Below, piece by piece: positions 22,823 to 34,499 of a stretch of 64,000 nucleotides of DNA. The first letter of the stretch is position 1. Each line of letters starts with the position of its first letter. Below the pieces are notes generated by a model. That model saw only the letters and a list, made by a program, of their open reading frames with translations. It was not told the DNA's origin and made no database searches. The DNA comes from Membranipora membranacea (Eukaryota; Bryozoa; Gymnolaemata; Cheilostomatida; Membraniporidae), in contig OU612070.1 in assembly GCA_914767715.1 (NCBI GenBank), positions 12,665,501-12,729,500 on the forward strand, in the 5' to 3' direction. The position numbers were made by a program, and so were the translations under genes.

Positions 22823-23023
22823 AGGTATAATAGCCATATCAGTGGTAATTCCAAATGTTAAGAATTAAAATACATGGTCCTTGATTTGCTACTAGCCTTG
22901 GTATTCCCAACGGCCTCGGTTTCTTCACCGTTGGGTTTTCCCCAACGCAGGGTTGTCCCAACAACAGGATTTTTCATGCTGCATTGCAAATGTTTAGATA
23001 ATTGTGATTTGTAAAGGAGGTGA

Positions 23024-23064
23024 TATTAATGGCTATTAATGGCTATTAATGGCTATTAATGGCT
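23024..23064. repeat. (ATTAATGGCT)4 tandem repeat
   Basis: Four head-to-tail copies of a 10-bp unit. Confidence 0.9.
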
Positions 23065-24519
23065 GACTGCAATGACTAAATTGTAATGTGATTACTTATC
23101 CTTATCCTTATTTGTGATCAGCCAGCTCGGTTTTGTAATGACTAGTGACTAGCTAGTTGATCATGTGTTATTATACGTTTATACAATGGCAGTGGCTTTT
23201 GTAGAAGGGAGCCTCAGTGATGATATCTACTTTGCCTAAACTGAGACAGACGACTTCACAATCTACATTTTAGGATCTATAGGCTAATGATCCTATATCC
23301 AGATTTTTCCCTTAGTTTTAAGGTCTTTGTAAATACAGTCTCCCCCAATATAACTTTCTAGGCTACCCGGCGAAGTCAGTACATTTATGACATGGAAAAG
23401 GATTTGTGTTGTTGGCAATGTCATACTATGTCCTATCTTGAGTGGCCTTCTACACAGCGTATATCTACATACGTACATGACATTGGCATTGACATTGAGT
23501 GTACTGGATAAGAACAAAATCTTTCCAGGAACGGAAGTTTCATCTACTGTCCTTCAAAAGTTAACAGAATGAAGTTATACTATATTTATGTGGTGGAATT
23601 AACCGACAACGACTACGTAATTCAAATAGGATTAGCCCACGTCTTTTGAGATAGGGAGTATGATGTACCGGAAGATGATGTCGAGAACAGGATTACCTCT
23701 CATCTAACAAGGGTGTACCTACTTACCTAACACACCTACAGGATGGTGATAAAGTAATGTATATATTTGAGTGTAGTAGATAACAAATCATATTTCAATT
23801 AAAAACATTAATGGCATGGATTTGACCAAGGATTAATGCCTTTAAATTGAGCAATGCAGACGGACGAATGTTGACCTGAATGCTATTTCCATGTATTGAT
23901 TGGTCCTCGAATTGATGGTACAACGACATATGGGGAAATAGTAATTATTGGTACTGAGACTAACATTCTGGTTAGCATTGTATCACATCCGTTGATAACT
24001 CCAAATTACAAGATTTATTATTCTCCCTGCTGGGCTCTCATTTCATAAACCTCTTAACCAGATTGTGAAATCAATTTAAAACACAAAATTTCTTCTTTCA
24101 TCCAGTGGAAAGCAGAAGAGCTAACCAACAACTCATGTATACTGGGGTTATATGAGATCTAATATTCAGCATAGAAGAGCTCAAGGAACTTGTAAGGTGC
24201 ACAATAACAAGATTGTAATCTAATTCACAGAAATTATTGGAATACTTGTAAGTGAGAAGGTTGATCACTTACGTACAATAACTGGAGAGCACACGTCATA
24301 ACAGTCAAAGTGTAGTACAAATTTTCTTATATTATTCTCTGAGTGTATTTCCAACTGGGATATTCCACCGATAAATGTGATAATGCACGGAAGTAATATG
24401 CAAACATTTGACTTTGACACCCAACACACATTTCATCATACCAGACCTACGTGATCTTGTTAAATTATCACCTTGGGAGGCCACTGGCTAGCTGTGATAC
24501 ACATTACACATTACACATT
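23065..24519. other. Sequence with no recognisable gene
   Basis: AT-rich. A minor ACACATT triplication lies at about 24501-24520. No coding features I can support. Confidence 0.4.
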
Positions 24520-24524
24520 AAAAC

Positions 24525-24705
24525 GAAATTCAGTTTCAAAAGGGACAGTTATTGATAAGACACGTGTATTATTGCCTATATCTTAATGCAACCTGTGTTT
24601 GCGAAGATATTGCAAGCAAAATTTGGTAAGAAAATCTCCAGCAAACATCTTATTTGCCATACTCTGTTCTATCATGTGAGCGATTTCCAGCATTGTGAAT
24701 CAGCG
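24525..24705. repeat. Dispersed repeat, matches 45890-46140
   Basis: Shares TTTCAAAAGGGACA, TTATTGATAAGACAC, GAAAATCTCCAGCAAAC and TCATGTGAG..ATTTCAGC-type blocks in order with 45890-46140, same orientation, with indels. The nature of the element is unknown. Confidence 0.6.
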
Positions 24706-25562
24706 GGTAATCCTAAGTCACAACTGAGATTTGTAAGTGAATAACATGGTAAAAGTGCACATCGAAAACCATATCGCATATATGTACTTTCATTTTCATA
24801 TTTTGGGAGTTGTGTTCACCCTCAAGCGAGAAGTGTCAGAATTAATCTAAAAGGTAAACACTGGCTTGAACAATGGGATCTGAATACTCTAAAATCTTCA
24901 ATAGAAATTGTCTTCTAGAACCCTGTACCATCAATCAATGTTACATTTTACATTTGAAAAATCAGCGTAGACTGCTATGAGATTTTTACTTGTAATCTAC
25001 ATCTTTATCGCATTTAAATTTTAAGAGTAATTATAAGGGCAAATTTCGCCCTTGACAAATATTCAACATATATAAAAAATACAATACCATATCAATATAT
25101 TGCGGACTCAGTGAATTATACTTCTCTGGCTGAAAATGACCCTTCGGAGTTGTCTTTCCTAATTTGTTAAATTGAGAGTGGTCAGTGTTCATCAAACAAT
25201 TCTTCAATGAACTAATATGTAATAAATAATTTATCAGCGTGCACAGCAAATGTAAACTTATGTGTTTTAATATATCAATGTTGGCTGGAAATGGAGGCAT
25301 ACTTTTTCGCACTAAAAATCATGTCTATCGGCAGAGTTATAATAACAAGAATTATGCAAACTGATAAAATATGTTTGTTGTGATCCAAATCCAAATCCAA
25401 GTTTACATCAAATACTGTAAATAGTAGCATAGATCTGAGGGACAGTACAGCACATGATAAATAGTATACACACATAATGATTAGTAATGGAGGTAGTGCT
25501 CCAGGGATTTCAGGTGCCGCTTCAGAATGGTAATATCTGACCGCTCAGATGGCGTGACTGAG

Positions 25563-25757
25563 CTAATAAAGCCGTGTTTTTTTCTCTCTTTCAAGAATGG
25601 CAATTTTAGCTAGAATGGAAGCCTTAGCTGTTTGGCTATCGTCTTTAACTTTGGATCTCACACTCTTGTATTGTCTCTTTATCTGTTCACTTTTTTTATT
25701 TAGTTTGAGAGTTCGCCGTGTCTTAAGGAGCTGGTACGCCTTTGAGCCTGCCACATA
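25563..25757 (-). pseudogene. Lysine-rich coiled-coil coding relic cut by element B
   Basis: The minus-strand frame reads GSKAYQLLKTRRTLKLNKKS, then VRSKVKDDSQTAKASILAKI, then a stop, and looks like a coiled-coil or DNA-binding protein piece. The frame begins exactly where copy B of the composite element starts, so I infer the element inserted into, or recombined next to, an older coding sequence. The family is not recognised; a transposase N-terminal region is one option. Confidence 0.35.
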
Positions 25758-26639
25758 CAAGTAAATTTGCTGATCTGTTACATTACTCCTTTACTAGACA
25801 TCAAGAATGATTTACCTCAATTTCTAATTTCCCTGTGTTGACAATAGTGTCCGCATTAAGCTCAAAGATAAAAATATATATTTTTCATCGTAATAAAACA
25901 TACAAATTACAACATCTGAAGGCCAACACACAATGAAGAAAAGTTACTTTTGGTCAAACACAACAGTTGTAAGATTCAGTGGCACAAATGTCTTATATTC
26001 TTGATCTCCTCCAATCCTCTTGCTACTCGCCTACACCTGTACCTGCACTGGAGGCTCAGAAGCCTTTCTCTTGGAAGGGCCGCGAACTGGGGCCTTCCCT
26101 TTTTGCTGGAATCAAGCGTTGCCTTACAAGTTGTCTCCTGTAAATCATAATAAGAATGAAAACTGCCCTACTACTACTACTACTACTACTACTACACAGC
26201 ACTTTGAAATAACAGGGCACTCCCTTTCCATAAATTAATGACGCCCAGAGCTATTAAATTTTTTTTGAATGTTGAGAACCAAGCATGAACTAATGCCAAC
26301 AATTTGAACTTCAGGCAACGGTCATCTTGTGACACTGCTATTGATCACAACGACACTTCATTTGCAACAATTCATGTACATTTATGTCAAATGAACTTTT
26401 TTGTCTAGAGCATTGTTTTATTGGGATTTAACAAGGACAATATAACTATACAGCAAATAAAATGATGGTTGAGTGAGGTCCAACTAATAAGCAATTTCGA
26501 TCTGCTGGTCTGCTGTTATCACCAGAGGTTGTGGTGGGCTTCCCAAACAATGATGGCCTGGAGATATTGAACTGCCGTTCGGTAACCGTGGACAGTTAGG
26601 TAGTGACGTCTCTGTTCCTCCACGGTTGCCTTCTATCCC

Positions 26640-26975
26640 AGAGCCAGAAGGTTACCGCCTCATCCCCCAAGTGTCTCTGCTCCGTTGGTTGGTCCTTGGC
26701 CACTGTGAAGTTATGACAACAGTCTGGGCCCTGTACTGGTACACCATCCGCCGTCCTAGGTGACGATCAGCCAGTTGTGTTGCAGACATCCCACTGTCGA
26801 GGTCCTTGCCTCCAAGCATCAGGATAACCACATCCACATCTGTTGCCGAGTGGGCATTCATCTCTCCCAATCTTATGCCGGCCCCTCTTCTCTTCGCAAA
26901 TCTGAGCGAAACCCCACTCAGTTTCTTCCTCAATGTGCCACAGTAAGAGATATATGGTGCGCTGCACAATGTGCA
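26640..26975 (-). pseudogene. SGNH-like hydrolase fragment in copy B
   Basis: Near-identical to 3330-3735. It keeps the VDVVILMLGGKDLDSGMSA and VVITSQWPR blocks, but about 37 bp are missing after the second block, which shifts the frame. The GGND Asn is Lys as in copy A, so that change predates the split of the copies. Confidence 0.45.
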
Positions 26976-27283
26976 TTATATTGCGGTATTGTCGAAGTTG
27001 AAGTCTTACGAGATTATAAAATGTGTATAATTGAATATGCTGCTAAAGATGGTGCCTGATAAAATCATGCTGTCAATGAGCTATCACTATCAATTAAAGC
27101 AAACAATAGGGAGACTAATATTTAAACACAAGTTTTACCATTAGGAAGCTGATCAAATTAGAAAAGGACGCCTAGGATATTTCTTGATCTGATCCAAAAA
27201 TCTAGGCAATCTCAAATAGAACATACAATTCACACAGGTGTCGTCTAAAGAATTGATAGCATATTATAACAATTATCTGCATA

Positions 27284-28209
27284 CTATTCAGATTCCACCA
27301 GACGTACTAGTTTGGTTACTGGTCTACTATATATGGAATGTCTATATGTATGAGGATCGAAACATACAACTTTCACCGATCTCACTCGACCATCATCACT
27401 CCTATTGGTTACAACCCACTTCTGCCTTTGTTGTATTTGGTGCATGTATTCTTTATTACCTACTCCAGAAACAGTTGGCGAGCAGTTGCACTGCCCACCA
27501 TCTCCTCCTGGGGTAGGTGTCATTACTTTCAAAGCTGCCTGGCATAGGTAAAATAATACTTGCAGTCAGAGCTGATGGTAGTGAGTGGACGGCTGCTGAA
27601 AATTACCATTCACTCATAGAATAAAGTAAATCGAGCAGAACTACTGAGAATGTGCATAAATGGAGTCAGGCCATTAAACACAGACCGTATTGTTCGGATC
27701 ATGCGCTCCCAACACCCACCCATATGGCTAGCTTGTGGCGTGTTGAAGAAGAATTTACACTGATTTTACTGGAAATAGTTAGTAAACGGGTTATCCTGAG
27801 CCATTTTCATTAAACACAGACGGTATTGTTCGGATCATGCGCTCCCAACACCCACCCATATGGCTAGCTTGTGGCATGTTGACGAAGAATTTACACTGAT
27901 TTTGCTGGAAATAGTTAGTAAATGGGTTATCCTGAGCCATTTCATTATAAAGCCATTCGATTTCATTATGATCTCCTACAAAATTAGTTTCTTTATCACA
28001 TCTAACCGAGCTAACATTTCCCCTCAAGGCTTAAAAAACATCGCCTCAATGTGTACAGCTCGGCTTGCTAGACACGCTACGACCAGGCCATATCGTTTCA
28101 TATGCTTGCGACCCTCTTTACCTGGAAAGGGGCCAAATAGATGAGGGAAGAGACAGCATGACTTAAACCCCAAATCCAAAACCCTGCCTGCAGACCTCAC
28201 AGCTGACAT
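27284..28209 (-). pseudogene. BEL/Pao integrase relic, copy B
   Basis: Minus-strand reading gives FGPFPGKEGRKHMKRYGLVV with ACLASRAVHIE (about 28040-28130). It then gives RGNVSSVRCDKETNFVG, which contains the second catalytic Asp (about 27975-28025), ASHMGGCWERMIRTI (about 27830-27870, then repeated in the 136-bp tandem duplication), and C-terminal DGRVRSVKV and YSRPVTKLV (27284-27400). The first catalytic aspartate block and the finger were removed by a deletion relative to copy A. Frameshifts and the duplication make it inactive. Confidence 0.8.
27673..27945. repeat. 136-bp tandem duplication inside BEL/Pao integrase
   Basis: Unit 1 (27673-27808) and unit 2 (27809-27945) are nearly identical, both starting ATTAAACACAGAC. 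Each covers the integrase GGCWERMIRT region. Copy A has only part of one unit. Confidence 0.85.
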
Positions 28210-28569
28210 CGTGAGAGTTCTACCCTGATCATGTGACAGAGATGAAGTTTTACTCTACCTCCAACAAGGGGCTATATTTATTAACAGCGCTACCTGTTTG
28301 CAGAGTAAGAATGTCTTCTTGATAATACATGTCCTGAACTAGTTTGAAGATGTAGTCTTGAGGCATCCTGTAAATGTTGAGCTGATAATCTGCCATACTT
28401 GTGAAATGAATGATTGATTTTGATATTTGTTAGCATAGCGACACATTTCAGCGTTTAAATCCATAAAGATGATTTGTTAACAATCCCTAAGACTATTGCG
28501 TCCATACCAGACATTTGTTCAGAATCAGTAGCTAGAATTATTATCCCTTTCTTCAGCTCATAAAACCGT

Positions 28570-29110
28570 GGGCTATGAAACCAGATAGACTGTCGGCAGG
28601 ATTGACACTTGTATTTACATAATCCCACTGAGTCTTAGATGATAACTCTTGGATCTGAGTAATGCGATTAGCTACAAAAGTCTGAAATCTTTCGGAGTCA
28701 TGATTTATGTACCCCAGCGCTATTTTGGAGTCTCATTCAGATTTCAGTGATATGGACAATATTGTCGCAAATGTCAAATGAGCGAACATAGGAACATGCA
28801 CCATAGCCTAATTCACTAGCATCAGCAAATGTGTGAATTTCTTGCCAACTTGGTATGAATGGATGGTTGTGATGTTTTGCATGCACATCTTCACTCGAGG
28901 GAACTCTGATGTGAACTTGCAGGCATATTTTCTCATGGGGTCTCGGAAATACCTGCAATCAGGAGATGTTGATAATTTGCGTCTGGTCGGGGTTTTGCAG
29001 CCGGAGTCTCTTCCGATCCAATTCTTCAAATTGAGAATTAATGTATGCGATCTTTGCTCTCAACTGTCCTGATCTCAATTTTGAGATATTTACTATAACG
29101 GTATCTTGTT
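28570..29110 (-). pseudogene. BEL/Pao RNase H and RT-end relic
   Basis: The minus strand reads a PRPHEK segment, then IPSWQEIHTFADASELGYGA with CSYVRS (about 28780-28850), the IHxFxDASxxxYG signature at the start of the BEL/Pao RNase H. Then it reads ALGYINHDSERFQTFVANRI and QWDYVNTSVNPADSLSG (about 28580-28715), the YI...RFxxFVANRxxxI...WxYVxTxxNPAD signature. Stops and frameshifts are present. This whole segment is absent from copy A. Confidence 0.75.
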
Positions 29111-29776
29111 TTTCTTCCATTTTTTTGTACAACCCACCAGATTGCTATCCTGCTGATTTTTTAAAGAGTACGCTTTCCTTTGCTACGCCCTGTGTAATAA
29201 AAGCAAGCTTGGACCTATGCCCTGGCCTGCAACACTAAGCATAGAATAATCAAGTTTGAATAATGATTAGCTTTGCTACCAGTACAACTTACTCTCCCCC
29301 TTGAGTGCTGAGCTGTTGAGCTTGAACTGACTTGCTACAAAAATCTGAATACCTCATCTTGATGACCATCAGCCTTTGTTGCCTTACTTTGTGTACTCCC
29401 TAGTTGTTTCTGCATGACTGCTTATTGGGCTACTTTGGAAGAGCCAATGAGAAGTGCTATCAAGAATCAAAGAAAAGTGACACCGTTTCACTTTGACTGC
29501 ATTTTGACTACATTATAATCTCATTTCTCTCGCTTAAAATATGTATTTCGAGCACAGATATAGCTAATTATACAACATTGGATGTTTCTCATGCATACTT
29601 GACTGTTCATGTGGGTCAATAACCAAGGGATGTGGCATTAAATGCAAAGATTAGGCCGCCTTTAAGTGCAGTGTCATGCTCATTGTAAAGCTAGGCGTAG
29701 CGAGGTTTGGTATATAGTATACAGTATAGATTTAAGAGAGAGATTTATTTTGAACGTCTACTCACCTATAAAGATG

Positions 29777-29811
29777 TACTGTAAAGAGGACGAGATCTCG
29801 CGTTGGCTGTC
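29777..29811. other. 35-nt segment equivalent to the palindrome loops, ancestral orientation
   Basis: Reverse complement of 5738-5772 and 6305-6339 with one difference. Here it sits once, between the sequences that form the left arm of palindrome 1 and the right arm of palindrome 2, so copy B shows the un-rearranged order. Confidence 0.9.
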
Positions 29812-29859
29812 CAAGGTCAAGGTTAATAGTCTGTCAGCACTCTCGGTCTAGATCTCGGA

Positions 29860-30802
29860 TAACCTCACATGCCTTTCCTTTTCCTTTTCCTCTCCTTGGG
29901 TAATTCTACCCGCAAATATCTCAAGAAGGGGAGGGGCCTCTGGAATAGCTAATTCTGGGGTCGGGGAGTTAATTGATGCGCTCGAAGGAGCTAATTCCTG
30001 GGCCTGGGTACTGGGGCAACTTGGCTTCGGGGATGAAGCTACCGGCTCAGTTGACTCTGCGGGGACCGGGGAACTCGCAACAGGTTTGGGCATAAGTGAG
30101 CATTTTAAAAAGTTAATAAATTCTTCTGCCATGCCCATGGCAGATCTCATCTCATTATCCTGTGCTTGAGCCTAGAGGATGGCTGCGCGCCGCACTTCTA
30201 AATCACGTCTTTCGGCTCTATAAATTTTCTCGAGCTGTGCCTCCTCGGCATCAAGCTCTGCAAGCTGGCCTTCTCGCAATTCCAAATCAGCTTTAAAGGA
30301 AACAAATACTTCGACCAGATCTTGGGCGGTATTTTTAGAAAGGGCCGGGGATTCGCTGGAGGTATCAGCTAAAGACGGGGCGGGGCGTTTGACTTATGGG
30401 GTAGGCTTAAGCACAGAGGAATAAGTCTTCAAGTCTAGAAGGGACGGGATAGTGGCGATTTGGACCGTGGGAGGGGTCAACGGAACAGATGGGACTTTTG
30501 AACCTAAATTTGCTGGACGGGGGGCTGTGGCAGCGGGAGCTTTTCGTGGCTGACTTCGTGCCGTTGTGGGTCGACACTTCAATTAACTTCACTTTGGGAT
30601 TGCCACAACTATCTCTAAAGGTAACGAGGCCACCACAATTCCAACACAAAACTTTGGGACAATAATCCTTGGAGTGTCCGAACTCCCCGCAATGCCTCCA
30701 AAAGTATTTCAACAATGGACAATACCCGAACGCATGTTTCGGGTTGTGCTTCTTGCACTTTGGGCAGTAAGCCTGATGCTGTGGAGACTTACCATCTGCC
30801 AT
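29860..30802 (-). pseudogene. Zinc-knuckle / coiled-coil ORF (ORF3), copy B
   Basis: It starts with ATG (MADGKSPQHQAYCPKC) about 100 bp after the integrase stop. The cysteine-rich part (residues about 12-65) has CPKCKK...YCP, then HCGEFGHSKDYC, then LCWNCGGLVTFRDSC. A proline/basic region follows in a shifted frame (RSQPRKAPAATAPRPANLGS; SVPLTPPTV), then a charged helix-rich part (DLVEVFVSFKADLEL; AEEFINFLKCSLMPKPVAS) and a Pro/Ser-rich tail ending near 29860. The likely ancestral length is 350 or more residues. Frameshifts near 30590 and 30400 break it. Position after integrase with a Gag-like composition is unusual; it may be an extra ORF of the gypsy element or the gag of the next element in the array. 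Confidence 0.55.
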
Positions 30803-30901
30803 CAGTTAAGACTTGAATCGCTAGTATGAGTATGAGTTTTCTCGTACTAAGTACGGTGAGGGTATTACAGACAATCTGAAAAATCGTCTTTTTTCGTAGG
30901 C

Positions 30902-32300
30902 TTAGGTTGCCTGCCTGACCGCTTTGGCATTAGTTGCCTCACTGATAGGGTTTAATGGCGGCTCAATACTGGGTCCAGCTAGATTATCAATTGCAATGTT
31001 AGTACTAGCGTCCTTATCAGTATTAAGCTCTACATCATCACCCAAAGCATTAGCACTAAGGTTACTTTCACCCGTTACAGGTGCCTCAACCACTACAGTA
31101 TTAGGATCAAAGCTCACACCAGGATTAACAATAGGCACAATATCACACTCGTTATCACCTGTTGATTCAAAATACCACTCTAATGCAAGAGGCATGATGG
31201 AATCGGCTGGCTCACTAAATGGGTGATTGGTTTTCTGTAACAAAAACAAATGTATACGGTTTCTGCGTACCGTACTTAAGCCTGTCTTAATCCAATAACT
31301 TTGAGGATGTGACTCATCCTTATACAAAACAATTCCTTCCTGACCAGCGTCAGTAGGGGCTTTAACCCACACGATTTGGCCTGGCAATAATTCTGGCAGA
31401 TATTTAGCATGGTGCTTTTGATTCCACTTATGAAAAGCATCTTTGCGTTTCTACAAACAAACCTTCTCAAATTCCTTGTTTTCAACTTCAATACTTGTGG
31501 GGTGACCCAGCGGCGTTTTCATACGCCTACCAAACATTAATTCACCGGGCGAAAATCCCTCAGACAAGGGTGTGGCTCGGTAAGCTAACAAAGCAGAAAA
31601 AGTATCATCAGATTTTTTCCACAAATTCTTAAAGGTACCAACAGAGCGTTCCGCTAAACCATTACTTTGCGGATAACGAGGGCTGCTAAATCTTTGGTCG
31701 AAACCCCAACTCTGACTAGCATAGCAACCTGCATTGTCACTTCTTAATAATATAGGCACTCCAAAACGAGTAAATATTGACTTAAATTCTTGAATAACAT
31801 TATAGGAAGACAGCGACAACAATGGTCTAACTTCAATCCACGTGGTATAATAATCTACAACTAATAGATACCACTGGCCTTTAAATTCCAAGTTCTAACC
31901 AAGGTCCATCAGGTAAACCACAGTGTTCAATGGGCTCATGTTTAATTTTTCCAAACTTGGTACAAATGTCACACTTTCGAATGAATTCTTCAATTTCCTT
32001 ACTACAACCCGGCCACCGAAACAATTGCCGCGCTCTTTTGGGATACAAAGCCTTGACTTAATGGCCATTCAAGCCGAATATACTGCTGTATATCCTTATA
32101 AATTGTATCATTCTTAATCGCTTGCAACAATTCCCTCTCCTGAAAATTTTCAGGCAAGATATGTTTCATGTTACTAGCTACGTAGAACTCAACAAGGCAA
32201 CATTCTGTAATTTTCTTATCACTACCACTGGGATGGCTATTAGGACGACTTAAGAAATCTGGGATATAACATACAAAAACCAAGAGTGTGCGAGATAGTA
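30902..32300 (-). pseudogene. Ty3/gypsy integrase, copy B
   Basis: Minus strand: the linker after RNase H (YIPDFLSRPNSHPSGSDKKI near 32230-32290), then zinc-finger end FIRKCDICTKFGKIKHEP (about 31930-31985). The catalytic core shows VVDYYTTWIEV with the first Asp (about 31830-31862), LRSDNAGCYASQSWG with the second Asp (about 31710-31755) and QSNGLAERSVGTFKN with Glu (about 31640-31690). The C-terminal MPGQIVWVKAP part and an acidic tail end at 30902. All three catalytic residues are present, but frameshifts near 31880, 31470 and 31390 separate zinc finger, core and tail. Confidence 0.85.
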
Positions 32301-32308
32301 AAATCATA

Positions 32309-34260
32309 CCTCATAAGCCTCATTTTAAATCGCTGGACTCTTAAGGGGAGTTGGGATAAGTCCTTTTCACCTAACAAGCTGATCAGGGGTTTATGATCAG
32401 TCTCAATTTCAAATGTTCTACCAACAAGATAGAAATCAAATTTCTCACAGGCCCATGTAATGCCTAATGCTTGTAATTCAATCATGGCATTATCGGTGAC
32501 TCGCTTTACTCCAGAAATTTGTTTCAAATATCTAAAAAACATTTCTGACAATAAAGCAACTGGTCATGATGGTATATCTGTTAAGGTTTTGAAGAAAACA
32601 TGGCCTTATATATGCGACATTGTAACTGACATGTTCAATAGAGCATTAATAGAGGGTGTATTTCCTTCACAGTGGAAAACCGCAAGAGTAATTCCTATTC
32701 ATAAGGGTGGAGACATCAAAGATCCATCTAATTATTGCCCTATATCAATACTTCCTGTGCTATCTAAGATTTTTGAGAAACATGTGAATTCCCAAATTCA
32801 AAAATATCTCACCACAAACAAACTTCTTCGCAAATTACAATGCGGATTTAGAGAAGGTTATTCCTGTGTTGATTCCCTACACAAACTCATTTCTGGCTGT
32901 TTGTCAGCAAAATCAGATGGTCACTTTGTTGCTATGATGTTTTTGGATTTCAAAAAAGCTTTTGACTGCGTCGACCATAAAATTCATCTGAAAAAGTTTC
33001 CAGTATGTCTTTTGTCATATGATATATGGCATCCGCATATATGGCAACCTATCACTTGCTCCAAAAGAGAGCTTTCCGCCTAATAGCAAATGTCAACCAC
33101 ATACCATATCATCTAATACATACAAGAGATTTACATATATCTTATGGTCTGATTCCTTTTCCTCTCGTTGCTGGTCATTTCACCTGTATTTTTGGTTTTC
33201 AAATTTTGCATTTGATTGCACCTGACTTTCTTTTGGAAGGCTTTATTCCAGCTAGCTCTAAAACCTTTTTTAGAGACAAATACCTATTACATTATGACAC
33301 TGATCAATTAAGACAAAAAATCACTACAACCTTTAACTTTCTTTTTCTCTCCGCTTAAGTTTTTTCTTTTTTGTTCTGTCACTGCATGAAAAACATTCCT
33401 AAAGATGATGAAGAATGACAATAAAAGTAAGTGTATAAGTATGGCATAATTCTGTTCAGCAGGGAGTAATTTCCTAGATGCATACTCAACTGGCTGCCAT
33501 AATTCGTCAACAGTAAACTGCAATAATACAGCACCAAGAGCTATTCTAGATGAATCAGCTGATACTTTATGCCTACTTCTAACGTCGAAAGCACAAAGGA
33601 CAGGAGTACTAGACAATTCTACCTTAATTTCTTCACATGCTTTCTCGAAAATTGGCTGGAATTAGTAGTCTTATAGTTGGGCGAACACAATTCAGTCAAC
33701 TTACTAGTTAACTTGTTTAAATAATTGACCATTCTTAAGAATCGTTTAGCTTCTTTCTTCTTCTGGGTCTAATTTCACACGTTCTAAACAAACAACATGT
33801 CCTAAAAACTTAATTTCAGTAACGCCAAATTCACATTTCTCCTTTTTCAAGGTCATACCAGAATTGAAAATTCTTTCTAGTACTAAACGCAACCTAGACC
33901 AATGCTCTTCTGCATTTCTACCAAAGACAAGGACATCATCCATCATCAAGTATCTTTTCCATTGAGCGCTGGAAAATTTCAGGGAATTTTGGGAACTGAT
34001 ACCGTCCCCAAGGGGTAAGAAAAGTAGTCAATGCTCTACTATCAGGATGCAAAATAATTTGCCAAAAGCCAGAATTGGCATCCAACCTCTGTGATAACAT
34101 ATCACTAACTCGAGGTAGGGGGTAATGCTCCCTTTTTACACCCCTATTTAACATAGTAAGGTCAACACATATCCTTATCTTACCGTGGGCTTTGGGCACT
34201 TCAATTACATTCATGGCAAGCATAGCTTGTAATTCAGCCAGTAATTCAGCCTGGGGGTAA
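32309..34260 (-). pseudogene. Ty3/gypsy reverse transcriptase and RNase H, interrupted by a LINE
   Basis: The RT reads VIEVPKAHGKIRICVDLTML, REHYPLPRVSDML, ANSGFWQIILHPDS and FLTPWGRYQFPKFP (33936-34223), then, in another frame, MDDVLVFGRNAEEHWSRL and VTEIKFLGHVV (33746-33949). The YxDD box reads MMDD because a deletion joins the palm halves. RNase H starts with KVSADSSRIALGAVLLQ and PVEYASRKLLPAEQNYA (33441-33560) and resumes after the LINE insert with MIELQALGITWACEKFDFYL and FEIETDHKPLISLL (32309-32490). The protease is not recognisable. Confidence 0.85.
32491..33440 (+). pseudogene. LINE insertion in gypsy RNase H, with target-site duplication
   Basis: The 7-bp ATGGCAT occurs on both sides (32484-32490 and 33441-33447), and removing the insert leaves the RNase H reading frame continuous. 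The plus strand encodes a CR1/jockey-like RT: NKATGHDGISVKVLK, PSQWKTARVIPIHKGGDIKD, SNYCPISILPVLSKIFEKHV, MMFLDFKKAFDCVDH with the catalytic Asp (about 32935-32980). It then jumps to the C-terminal YHLLQKRAFRLI and TRDLHISYGLIPFPLVAGHF regions (33050-33190). The FxDD active site and thumb are deleted. The element is 5'-truncated, and its 3' end has no long poly(A), only a short A-rich TGACAATAAAAG stretch. Confidence 0.85.
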
Positions 34261-34499
34261 CATCCGTCTTCATAATTATCTTATAAGTCTCAGGCATGGT
34301 GCCTAGGCCTTCCCAACAAATTCCTAGTCGAATCAGCACCTACTAGAAATCTACTAGTTTCGCTTGATTCTAATTTCAGATCACGAGATGTTTGATCAGT
34401 AATGATAGTTACGTCAGAACCTGTGATGGTTTGATGTACGGCCTCTATCTGGGTAGGGACTGGGTTCATGGCTGCGTAGAGACTTGGGCTGGTCACTAC

